Assembly (NCBI GenBank): GCA_023277325.1
Contig: JALRIQ010000322.1
Span: forward strand, 1 to 5,827
Length of the DNA stretch: 5,827 bases
Direction of reading: 5' to 3'
DNA from: Bacteroidia bacterium
GTDB lineage: Bacteria; Bacteroidota; Bacteroidia; UBA8524
Below are positions 1 to 5,827 of the stretch, piece by piece. Under the pieces are notes generated by a model that was not told the DNA's origin, made no database searches, and saw only the letters and a program-made list of their open reading frames with translations. Position numbers and translations under genes: made by a program. The first letter of the stretch is position 1, and every line of letters begins with the position of its first letter.

Positions 1-294
<294 letters not shown>

Positions 295-310
295 TCGCTC
301 AGTCGACCTA

Positions 311-337
311 AAAAAGCCTCTTTTTGAGGCTTTTTTT
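311..337. terminator. Bidirectional intrinsic terminator between convergent genes
   Basis: A GCCTC/GAGGC stem (316-320 with 326-330) closes a five-T loop. The stem is extended by an A tract before it and a T tract after it, and those tracts can also pair with each other. Read on either strand, the hairpin is followed by a run of U, so it can end transcripts of enolase from the left and of the HPt gene from the right. It lies between the enolase stop (294) and the HPt stop codon (342-344), exactly where a shared terminator is expected. Confidence 0.9.
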
Positions 338-341
338 ATGA

Positions 342-695
342 CTATTTTTTTCGGATTTGGAATTCAGCGCAAAGTTCTTGGTCCAGGGCTTCGCAGTCTG
401 CTCTGAATTTTTGCAGGTCTTCAGTTAAGTCGGTCTCAACTTGTTTGGCCCGGGTTTCCAGACGCAGTGCAAGATCATAGAGGTCTCGTGCTCCCATGAT
501 GATAAATCCGGATTTGGATTTATGGGCAAGGCGACGGACCTGTTCGAAATCATTGGCTGAAAATGCCGCGTCGATAGATGCGAGATCATTGGCAATATCG
601 CGGTGATAAAGCTCCGCCACTTGTTTGGCAATATCCTCGCTTCCCGCGGTTTGCGTTATGAAGTCCTCTCTGTGGAAATGGATATGTTTGCTCAT
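342..695 (-). CDS. HPt (histidine phosphotransfer) domain protein
   Basis: A 117-residue protein that is essentially one HPt domain, a cytoplasmic four-helix bundle that relays a phosphoryl group between receiver domains through one histidine. The diagnostic segment is LAHKSKSGFIIMGA: His58 is the predicted phosphorylated residue, Lys61 the conserved basic residue three positions later, and Gly68 the conserved glycine at +10. The flanks are predicted helical (AKQVAELYHRDIANDLASI before; ARDLYDLALRLETRA after), as in the fold. There is no kinase or receiver domain and no membrane segment. Its ATG overlaps the TGA of the upstream response regulator (ATGA, 692-695), so the two genes are almost surely cotranscribed and translationally coupled. 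The likely partner is the receiver of that regulator or a hybrid kinase elsewhere; this is inferred from position. The stop is TAG at 342-344, followed by the shared terminator. Confidence 0.88.
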   Translation of the reverse strand: MSKHIHFHREDFITQTAGSEDIAKQVAELYHRDIANDLASIDAAFSANDFEQVRRLAHKSKSGFIIMGARDLYDLALRLETRAKQVETDLTEDLQKFRADCEALDQELCAEFQIRKK

Positions 696-2050
696 ATTTG
701 CACCTCGTTATTTTGAATCATACGGTAGATGGTCGATTTTCCGATATCCAGTTTTTTCGCAACAAGCAAAACGTTTCCATCATATTTGTCGAGGTAGGTT
801 TGTACAATGCTGTTGTTGTATTTACGAAGCGACATCTCCTTGCTAAGTAAGTCTGTCATGTTCCGCGCATTATTGAAGATGATATTGTCCTCTTCAATCA
901 CATCATTATCCGCCATAACGCAGGCCAGATCGATAACCGCCTTGAGTTCACGAATGTTCCCGGGGAAGGCATAGTTCAATAGTTTTTTCTGGGCTGCGCT
1001 GGAAAGCGACATTTTCGACACCTTGTTTTCTTTGACGTACTCGTCGATGAAATGCTTGGAAATAACCAAAATGTCTCCCTCACGATCTCTAAGAGGTGGG
1101 AGCTCAATGGGTAAACCAAGAAGGCGGTAGAATAAATCCTCTCTAAAGTTTCCTTTTTTTACTTCTTCCTGAAGGTTTTGGTGGGTAGCAACAATTACAC
1201 GCACATCAATGGGGACAACCTGATTGGATCCAATTCGGGTGATTTCGCGCTCTTGAAGAACACGAAGCAATTTGGCTTGCAGGGAAATATCCATTTCTCC
1301 AATTTCATCGAGGAAAATGGTTCCTTTATTCGCTTCTTCAAATTTTCCGATACGTCGGTTTTGAGCGCCGGTAAAGGCCCCTTTTTCATGACCAAATAAC
1401 TCGGCTTCAATCAGGTCCTTTGGAATGGCCGTGATATTGACGGCGACAAAGGGCTTATTCTTTCTGTCAGAGTTATAGTGAATGGCTTTTGCCACCAATT
1501 CCTTACCTGTACCAGTTTCTCCAGTTATGGAAACGGTAATTTTACTTTTACAGGCCTTATCGATTAGACTGAAAGCCTTGTTAATGGTTGTGCTTGTCCC
1601 AATAATCGACTTATTGTAGTCATATTTTTTTCCAATCTCCTCCTTGAGTTGTGAGATCTCTTCACGTAACTCGAGGTTCTTCCTGATATTATTGACCACA
1701 CTCAAAATGCGGTTACGGGCATCATCGTTTTTTACGATGTAGTCGTAGGCCCCTTGTTTGAGCAGTTCAACGGCGGTATTGACATCTTCTTGTCCTGAAA
1801 TGACCAAAACCTGAATTTCATTATTGTACTCTTTGATTCTTTTTAGGACATCCGAACCTGTCATGTCCGGCAGGGTATAATCCAGGGTAACAATATTTGG
1901 ATTTTCTGCTAGAGATCCAAGGAAATCCTTGGCATTCCTGAATTTCTTGACCTCATAATCGGGGTTCAAGGTAAGGTGATAGATGAGAAATTCGCTGTAC
2001 CATTCATCGTCTTCGACGATAAAAATTTTAATGGTATCCTTTTTGGTCAT
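692..2050 (-). CDS. Sigma-54-dependent response regulator, NtrC family (REC-AAA+-Fis HTH)
   Basis: A 452-residue transcription activator with full-length NtrC architecture. Residues 7-120 are a receiver: acidic pocket E13-D14-D15, phospho-acceptor Asp57 in TLDYTLPD, Ser85 and Lys107 at the conserved switch positions. Residues about 121-145 are a charged, probably coiled-coil linker. Residues about 148-385 are the AAA+ sigma-54 interaction domain: Walker A GETGTGKE (177-184), the sigma-54-contacting GAFTGA loop (224-229), Walker B GTIFLDEIGEM (243-253), FREDLFYRL with the arginine finger region (302-310), and GNIREL (364-369). Residues about 412-448 form a Fis-type helix-turn-helix ending in KKLDIGKSTIYRMIQ. 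Every motif is intact, so it should use ATP to open sigma-54 promoters when its receiver is phosphorylated. Its start is not preceded by a Shine-Dalgarno sequence. It is coupled to the downstream HPt gene and faces a dead HPt gene across an 84-base gap. The cognate kinase and target promoters are not visible. Confidence 0.96.
   Translation of the reverse strand: MTKKDTIKIFIVEDDEWYSEFLIYHLTLNPDYEVKKFRNAKDFLGSLAENPNIVTLDYTLPDMTGSDVLKRIKEYNNEIQVLVISGQEDVNTAVELLKQGAYDYIVKNDDARNRILSVVNNIRKNLELREEISQLKEEIGKKYDYNKSIIGTSTTINKAFSLIDKACKSKITVSITGETGTGKELVAKAIHYNSDRKNKPFVAVNITAIPKDLIEAELFGHEKGAFTGAQNRRIGKFEEANKGTIFLDEIGEMDISLQAKLLRVLQEREITRIGSNQVVPIDVRVIVATHQNLQEEVKKGNFREDLFYRLLGLPIELPPLRDREGDILVISKHFIDEYVKENKVSKMSLSSAAQKKLLNYAFPGNIRELKAVIDLACVMADNDVIEEDNIIFNNARNMTDLLSKEMSLRKYNNSIVQTYLDKYDGNVLLVAKKLDIGKSTIYRMIQNNEVQI
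701..706 (-). promoter_or_regulatory. Ribosome binding site of the HPt gene, inside the regulator's 3' end
   Basis: The minus strand reads AACGAGGTGCAAATATG before the HPt start. GAGG lies seven bases from the ATG and overlaps the last codons of the response regulator. This is the clearest Shine-Dalgarno-like sequence at a start in the window; the starts at 2050 and 3322 have none. It supports the ATG at 695 and, with the ATGA overlap, suggests reinitiation or coupling. Confidence 0.55.
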
Positions 2051-2067
2051 AGGTTTTGGATTGTTTC

Positions 2068-2075
2068 CAAATTTA
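2068..2075 (-). promoter_or_regulatory. Candidate -7 element for the response regulator-HPt operon
   Basis: On the minus strand, TAAATTTG matches the Bacteroidota -7 consensus TAnnTTTG and ends 18 bases before the regulator's start codon. It predicts a very short leader. No convincing TTG is found 17-23 bases upstream, so the -33 half is weak or absent and the call is tentative. Confidence 0.3.
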
Positions 2076-2081
2076 AAAATT

Positions 2082-2100
2082 CATTTCAAAATGGGAAATG
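2082..2100. promoter_or_regulatory. Inverted repeat in the divergent intergenic gap, possible operator
   Basis: CATTTC (2082-2087) and GAAATG (2095-2100) form a perfect 6-bp inverted repeat around a 7-base centre. It lies just upstream of the candidate -7 element of the regulator operon and 35 bases before the start of the dead HPt gene. Dyads of this size suit dimeric Fis-type DNA-binding domains, so autoregulation by the neighbouring regulator is possible. The region is AT-rich and a chance match cannot be excluded. Confidence 0.3.
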
Positions 2101-2134
2101 TTTTCTTTAAATGGAACTGAAAAAAGGTTAATTT

Positions 2135-2486
2135 ATGCCATTGAATATGCATTTCGATTTGTCATCTTTAACTGCCATGTATGGAGGAGATTCGCAGTTC
2201 ATGCCCGATTTCATAACACTCTTCGTGGAAACTACTCCTTCGAATATTGAGCAAATTAAGGCCCTAAGAAAAGAAGGAGAATTGGCAGAAAATAGGAGAA
2301 ATTCTTCATAAGATTAAACTAACCGCAGAACTGTTCGGCATGATGCATATCCATGCGGAAATTAAACTTGCTGAGTAGGCTGGTGGTCATGGTCAGAACT
2401 TAGCTAATTTTGAAGGCTGGCTCGACCACATTATACCTTCATTTGAAGCGCCTATTGAGGCCCTGCAAGAAGAAGTGAAGAACTAC
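2135..2486 (+). pseudogene. HPt domain protein gene, inactivated by frameshift and nonsense mutation
   Basis: An ATG at 2135 opens a frame starting MPLNMHFDLSSLTAMYGG and continuing through FMPDFITLFVETTPSNIEQIKALRK, a typical HPt N-terminal helix pattern. The frame then stops at TAA 2309-2311. In the +1 frame the protein resumes as ENWQKIGEILHKIKLTAEL and then FGM: the His codon at 2307-2309, Lys at +3 and Gly at +10 are the HPt signature. The shift is explained by one extra base within about 2268-2277 (GAAGGAGA). A second lesion is an in-frame TAG at 2376-2378, after which homologous-looking sequence goes on (GQNLANFEGWLDHIIPSFEA, then LQEEVKNY). Minus the extra base, the span codes for about 117 residues, the same length as the intact HPt protein at 342-695, though the two sequences are clearly different. 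It is divergent from the response regulator, so it was probably a second relay partner. Its 3' end abuts the TolC relic. Confidence 0.8.
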
Positions 2487-2871
2487 TGTTGCACCCACCG
2501 TTTAGCCACTGCTAGCCTGGGTGCTGTTTTCTACCGTGGCTGGGTTATAAGTATTTAATGCCAGGTTTTGACTTCCCAAACTGGTACTGGCAAAAGTGGA
2601 TATATAAGGATGTCAGGAACGGCGAGCAAAATTGCCTGCGCTTTGGCTGCACCAACTTCTCTTTCATGGAAACGCAAAGTTGGGGAGTTTGTAAAGGCTA
2701 TTTCGACGATGGTATCGAGCGGCAGGAGTTGCACGTTAACGTCCTCCTCGAAGCTAAAACTAACAATGTCGTTTTAGTCGAAAGTGTCAAGAAAAGCGAA
2801 GGAATCGCTTTGAGCGCTCACCTGTCGAATCGCAAAACGACTGCGGTATAACGATACATGGCGTTTAACAT
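2478..2871 (-). pseudogene. Decayed N-terminal fragment of a TolC-family outer-membrane protein gene
   Basis: Read on the minus strand with frame changes, this stretch resembles the start of Bacteroidota TolC/outer-membrane efflux proteins. From 2871 it reads MLNAMYRYTAVVL, a plausible signal-peptide start. A shift leads to RQVSAQSDSFAFLDTFD, then an in-frame TAA (2774-2776), then FEEDVNVQLLPLDTIVEIAF and TNSPTLRFHEREVGAAKAQ, the family's 'LPPLD.IIEIAL.NSPTL' type N-terminal helix. A second shift near 2625-2640 leads to NFARRS, a TGA (2613-2615, where Trp would fit), YISTFASTSLGSQNLALNTY, NPATVENSTQASSG, a TAA (2502-2504), and TVGATVVL. Intact proteins run to roughly 430-500 residues; only about 130 codons remain, and the similarity ends where the dead HPt gene begins. 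Intact TolC proteins form outer-membrane channels for efflux or export; this copy cannot. Recognition is from memory of the family pattern, without alignment. Confidence 0.62.
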
Positions 2872-2913
2872 GTTGGTGGTGCGAAGGTACATGTGGTATG
2901 CCAATAACAGCAG

Positions 2914-3285
2914 TCAAAAATAGCAGTATTCCTTTTCTCCTTGGAATGATTTAAAAATTGCGCTGGAAGGGTATATAATCTTCAAGACCTTGCTTGTTTG
3001 GTAGAGGTAAATTGGTGAAAAGCGTTCCAATTCTGGGAGAGATTTTTTTTTAAAATACTCAGGCAACCTTTTAAAAAAGTGATTGTCTAAAAAGAGCAAC
3101 GGGCTAAAATCGCCAGTCGAAAAAAAAAAAATTAAAACGCCTGCAAGGACTTTTTTTACTGACGAAATTGCATAAATTGCGAAGTCAAAAGGCCAGTAAA
3201 ACCAGCCTTTTACTTTCAAATTGCCGAAGATACTGATTGTATTTTGCTGAATTTCAGCGAAGTACATTGGTTTCGCGTTGTACAT
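2914..3285 (-). CDS. Hypothetical protein or remnant, unrecognised
   Basis: A 123-residue ORF I do not recognise. It is rich in Phe, Tyr, Lys and Ile, with a hydrophobic stretch at about residues 27-55 (WFYWPFDFAIYAISS, then VLAGVLIFFF) that could be one or two membrane segments or a buried core. A basic, aromatic C-terminal part follows (FFKRLPEYFKKKS, PIYLYQTSKVLKIIYP). The non-repetitive, protein-like composition over 120 codons argues that it codes or once coded. A TAA lies two codons before the ATG, so it cannot extend upstream in frame. The start is only 36 bases from the divergent secreted-protein gene, and a possible promoter of that gene overlaps its 5' end. The coding strand carries T12 (3120-3131) and A9 (3043-3051) homopolymers, which are prone to slippage. 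It precedes the TolC relic on the same strand, so it may be the tail of a truncated gene in the same decaying locus. No function is assigned. Confidence 0.4.
   Translation of the reverse strand: MYNAKPMYFAEIQQNTISIFGNLKVKGWFYWPFDFAIYAISSVKKVLAGVLIFFFSTGDFSPLLFLDNHFFKRLPEYFKKKSLPELERFSPIYLYQTSKVLKIIYPSSAIFKSFQGEKEYCYF
3243..3270 (+). promoter_or_regulatory. Candidate Bacteroidota-type promoter for the secreted modular protein
   Basis: TTTG (3243-3246) and TACATTGG (3263-3270) are 16 bases apart and resemble the TTG / TAnnTTTG promoter of Bacteroidota, with one mismatch in the -7 element. Transcription would begin near 3277, leaving a leader of about 45 bases before the ATG at 3322. The leader is A-rich and has no Shine-Dalgarno sequence, which is usual in this phylum. 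The match is modest in AT-rich DNA. Confidence 0.3.
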
Positions 3286-3321
3286 GAATTAAACAGAAAA
3301 CCTAAACAACAAACCGTGCTT

Positions 3322-5827
3322 ATGAAGACGAGCATTACCAAATTACTCCTAGGATTAGGAGTTGGGCTTATCATGACGGGGAACGTCGCCGCCCAAACTT
3401 ATTGTACCTCGGGTGCAACATCCAATTTCGACTCAGACATTACAGAAGTCGTATTGGGGAACATTAACAACAATACGGGCAGCTCAGCCTGTGCCACCTA
3501 CACCTACTTTAATACCATGAGTACGGATTTGTATGTGGGTGCGAGTTACCAAATGTCTGTTACGCTCGGCGTGCACACTGGAGGTAACTGTGGTTCGGAT
3601 ATCTACACTAAATCAGCACGAGCGTTCATTGACTTTAATAACGATGGTGATTTTGACGACCAGGGTGAGAATCTTGGTGCTACTTCTTACACAGGTGGTA
3701 CGGTAACATCGCTTATCAATTTCCAAGTTCCGTGTATCGCAGTTGCGGGTACGACGCGTATGAGGGTAGTTTGTATTGAGTCAAACAACATCAACCCTTG
3801 TGGAACCTTTACGTATGGTGAAACAGAAGATTACAATGTGAACATTATTCCAGGCTCTAGTCCGAGCGCGAATTTTGCCATGCCGGATACGGTTTATACC
3901 AACTGGGTAGCGACGTTCACAAACTCCAACCAAGGTGGTTATACTCACAAATGGTTTAATGCGGATGATGATCCAACCATGCAGACGCTTTCTTCAACTG
4001 CAGTCAATTACCAGCATACTTATACTACTGCGGGTTCTTATAACTTGCGTTTGGAGTCTACTAACTGTCAAGGTACAGCAACTACAACGAAAACTGTTGT
4101 AGTGGTGAATCCAACTTCTTCTCCAGAATCGAATTTTGTGAGTAGCATGAACCAAGTATATTTCTCAGGAAATCCTGTAGAAATTGAATTCTACGATTTG
4201 TCACTTTATGGCCCTACCGCTTGGGAGTGGACAATTACTCCTGATGTGAACAATGGTGCGCCATGGTTCTGGTCGGCAGGAAATCAATTTTCTCAAAATC
4301 CAACAGCATTCTTTTATGACTTAGGTACGTATGAAGTTTGTTTGATTGTTACCAACAGCCTTGGAATTGATACACTTTGTCGTACGGCGTATATTAAAAT
4401 TGAGCCACCAACTGGTGCGAATTATACCAATATCATGGGCTTAGATTTCAAATCTACTTTAGACTCGGGTGAGATTTTCGATACAGGCGGCCCTACAGGT
4501 GGTTACGGGAACAATGAATACTATACCTTTAATATTGAGCCTTGTGGCGCTTCAGAAGTTACCTTGAATTTCAATGGCACATTTGATTTAGAAGCAAACT
4601 GGGACTTCCTCAAAGTATATGATGGTCCGGATGTAAGCGGAGATTTAATCGGGTCTTTCACTGGTAATACCTTACCAAATTCTGTTACTGCGAAAAGTGG
4701 TAAAATGACTTTATTAATGACTACAGATGGAAATACCACTGGAGCTGGTTTTGCAGCGTCTTGGACCTCAGTTGTTCCACAAAACGGCACGATTGCGGCT
4801 GACTTTACTCTTCCAGATACCCTTTGGGAATGTTCTGGTGGAACAGAATTGGTATTGATGAATGCTACTACTGGAGTTGTTCCAGGACAAGCAACCTACG
4901 ATTGGATTATTGATTATGATCCTGCGGTAACTTATCCTCCAATGTATTGCGACTATTGCGATGAGGAAAATCCAGAGTGGAATGTTCCTGCAAGCGGTCA
5001 ATATGAAGAATACCAAATCAGAATGGTAGCTTCTAGCTGCGAAGGAAATGATACGGTTGTAAAAACTTTGCGCGTATCGCCAACTTCACAACTTCCAACA
5101 GTTGACTTTGCTGCATCTAATCGCCGCGTTTCTGCAGGAAGCGTTGTTTCATTGACGCAAATGACTGAGGCGGGTTGTGGTTTCGAATGGACCATTACTC
5201 CAGCGAGTGGTTGGGCTTTAGAGCAAGGATTCTCTCTAACAGATCGCAATATTGATGTGAAATTCAATAATGCAGGTTCTTACCATATTGAACTTGAAGT
5301 GACCAACGATAATGGTTCTACCGTTGAAACTAAAACAAATTATATTGACGTAGTTGATTACTGCACTCCTGCTGTAAGCATCCCTGGAATCAGTGATGTG
5401 GGTATCAATCAAGTGAAAATCGAAAATATCGATAATGAAACTGGATCTGGAAAAGCACCAGGATATACCAACTATACCGCAGATTATGGTGTTGCACTAA
5501 CTGAAGGCCAAACCTATACCCTTGAGGTTTCTCGTTTAACTACGGTTAATAGCATGACACGTAAAGCGTGGATTGACTTCAACCGCGATGGTATCTTCGA
5601 TGAGGCCACAGAGCGTATCATGTTGGAGACCAACGCAAATACAACTTCAAATACAGTAACCTTTATTGTACCTGACTATACATATACGGTAGCTGGTGAA
5701 AGCCGCCTTCGTATTGGTGCCTCCTTGGGTGCAAACAGCTTTAATGCTTGTGGTCCTATTCAGGTTGGTGAGTTCGAAGATTATGGAGTGATGTTGTTGA
5801 AAGACGAATTGCCTCCGGTTATTACGC
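3322..5827 (+). CDS. Secreted multidomain protein with GEVED, PKD and CUB modules, 3' end outside window
   Basis: An uninterrupted frame of 835 codons runs to the window edge without a stop. Residues 1-24 are a signal peptide (Lys3, then LLLGLGVGLIM, then NVAA before Gln25). Residues about 27-176 are a GEVED domain: YCTSGA at the start, Ca-binding-like FIDFNNDGDFDD (102-113) and closing GETEDY (166-171). Two PKD-like beta domains follow at about 180-262 (AGSYNLRLESTN) and 268-362 (LGTYEVCLIVTN). A CUB domain covers about 372-490, with WDFLKVYDG (427-435) and a GxGFAASW end. About 494-590 is an Ig/PKD-like module with a CDYC pair (Cys543, Cys546). A PKD domain covers 594-682 (GSYHIELEVTN). A second GEVED domain covers about 683-825 (YCTPA, WIDFNRDGIFDE, GEFEDY). 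Such proteins are extracellular or surface adhesins or enzyme scaffolds in Bacteroidota, often exported by the type IX system through a C-terminal domain; that end is not visible. No catalytic domain is seen in this part. The start is chosen because the signal peptide begins directly at it. Confidence 0.93.
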   Translation, partial: MKTSITKLLLGLGVGLIMTGNVAAQTYCTSGATSNFDSDITEVVLGNINNNTGSSACATYTYFNTMSTDLYVGASYQMSVTLGVHTGGNCGSDIYTKSARAFIDFNNDGDFDDQGENLGATSYTGGTVTSLINFQVPCIAVAGTTRMRVVCIESNNINPCGTFTYGETEDYNVNIIPGSSPSANFAMPDTVYTNWVATFTNSNQGGYTHKWFNADDDPTMQTLSSTAVNYQHTYTTAGSYNLRLESTNCQGTATTTKTVVVVNPTSSPESNFVSSMNQVYFSGNPVEIEFYDLSLYGPTAWEWTITPDVNNGAPWFWSAGNQFSQNPTAFFYDLGTYEVCLIVTNSLGIDTLCRTAYIKIEPPTGANYTNIMGLDFKSTLDSGEIFDTGGPTGGYGNNEYYTFNIEPCGASEVTLNFNGTFDLEANWDFLKVYDGPDVSGDLIGSFTGNTLPNSVTAKSGKMTLLMTTDGNTTGAGFAASWTSVVPQNGTIAADFTLPDTLWECSGGTELVLMNATTGVVPGQATYDWIIDYDPAVTYPPMYCDYCDEENPEWNVPASGQYEEYQIRMVASSCEGNDTVVKTLRVSPTSQLPTVDFAASNRRVSAGSVVSLTQMTEAGCGFEWTITPASGWALEQGFSLTDRNIDVKFNNAGSYHIELEVTNDNGSTVETKTNYIDVVDYCTPAVSIPGISDVGINQVKIENIDNETGSGKAPGYTNYTADYGVALTEGQTYTLEVSRLTTVNSMTRKAWIDFNRDGIFDEATERIMLETNANTTSNTVTFIVPDYTYTVAGESRLRIGASLGANSFNACGPIQVGEFEDYGVMLLKDELPPVIT

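Noticed and set aside
425..846. Small ORFs overlapping the HPt gene and the end of the regulator on both strands
   Set aside because: No protein-like features of their own; they are shadows of two well-supported overlapping genes.
1178..1410. Overlapping small ORFs on both strands within the response regulator
   Set aside because: They lie entirely inside the AAA+ domain coding sequence, whose motifs are intact in the main frame; these are frame shadows.
2568..2777. Plus-strand 69-codon ORF containing QTGTGKSGYI, like a P-loop or a SIS-domain sugar isomerase motif
   Set aside because: The motif-like segment is isolated, nothing after it follows either family, and the opposite strand gives a longer collinear match to a TolC N-terminus. 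Treated as a chance antisense reading.
2558..2851. Plus-strand 97-codon ORF starting MPGFDFPNWYW
   Set aside because: It has Trp- and Cys-heavy composition with no recognisable domain, and it is antisense to the TolC relic. Its openness is explained by the codon pattern of the other strand.
2928..2947. ATTCC-N10-GGAAT inverted repeat near the end of the unrecognised ORF, as a possible terminator
   Set aside because: The stem is only five base pairs with a long loop and no T run follows on either strand, so it is not a convincing terminator.
4521..5267. Three consecutive minus-strand ORFs antisense to the secreted protein gene
   Set aside because: The plus strand has an unbroken 835-codon frame with clear domains across this region. 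The antisense frames have no recognisable domains or start signals.

Overview
This looks like a chromosomal segment from a member of the Bacteroidota. The evidence is the wording of the enolase C-terminus, the scarcity of Shine-Dalgarno sequences before most starts, A/T-rich leaders with TAnnTTTG-like elements, and a large secreted protein built from GEVED, PKD and CUB modules. The genus cannot be fixed from the sequence. The window is gene-dense but includes a zone of gene decay in the middle.

Layout. (1) 1-294 (+): last 97 codons of enolase. A hairpin flanked by A and T tracts follows at 311-337 and can end transcription from both directions. (2) 342-2050 (-): a two-gene signalling unit. 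A sigma-54-activating, NtrC-type response regulator (REC, AAA+, Fis helix-turn-helix) is followed by a small HPt phosphotransfer protein. Stop and start overlap (ATGA). No histidine kinase is in the window. (3) 2051-2134: a short divergent regulatory gap with a perfect 6-bp inverted repeat and a Bacteroidota-type -7 element. (4) 2135-~2486 (+): a second HPt gene, disabled by a one-base frameshift and an in-frame stop but still readable, including its phospho-histidine motif. (5) ~2478-2871 (-): a decayed N-terminal piece of a TolC-family outer-membrane protein, lying tail to tail against the dead HPt gene. The missing C-terminal part points to a deletion whose junction lies near 2478-2490. (6) 2914-3285 (-): a 123-codon AT-rich ORF of unknown function with a 12-T homopolymer in its coding strand, which may itself be a remnant. 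(7) 3322 to the window end (+): 835 codons of an exported modular surface or extracellular protein (signal peptide, GEVED, two PKD-like, CUB, Ig/PKD-like, PKD, GEVED), cut by the window edge. It has no stop in the window, so a finder that requires a stop would miss it.

How the parts may relate. The intact regulator and HPt protein look like one phosphorelay output module that would activate sigma-54 promoters. The dead HPt gene and dead TolC gene beside it suggest a formerly larger locus (phosphorelay plus envelope export) that has been partly deleted. That link is inferred from position and protein family only. Enolase and the secreted protein appear to be unrelated neighbours.

I do not see a wholly new system. 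The points of most interest are the hidden double pseudogene with its deletion junction, the paired HPt genes around a single regulator, the homopolymer-bearing ORF and the architecture of the secreted protein.
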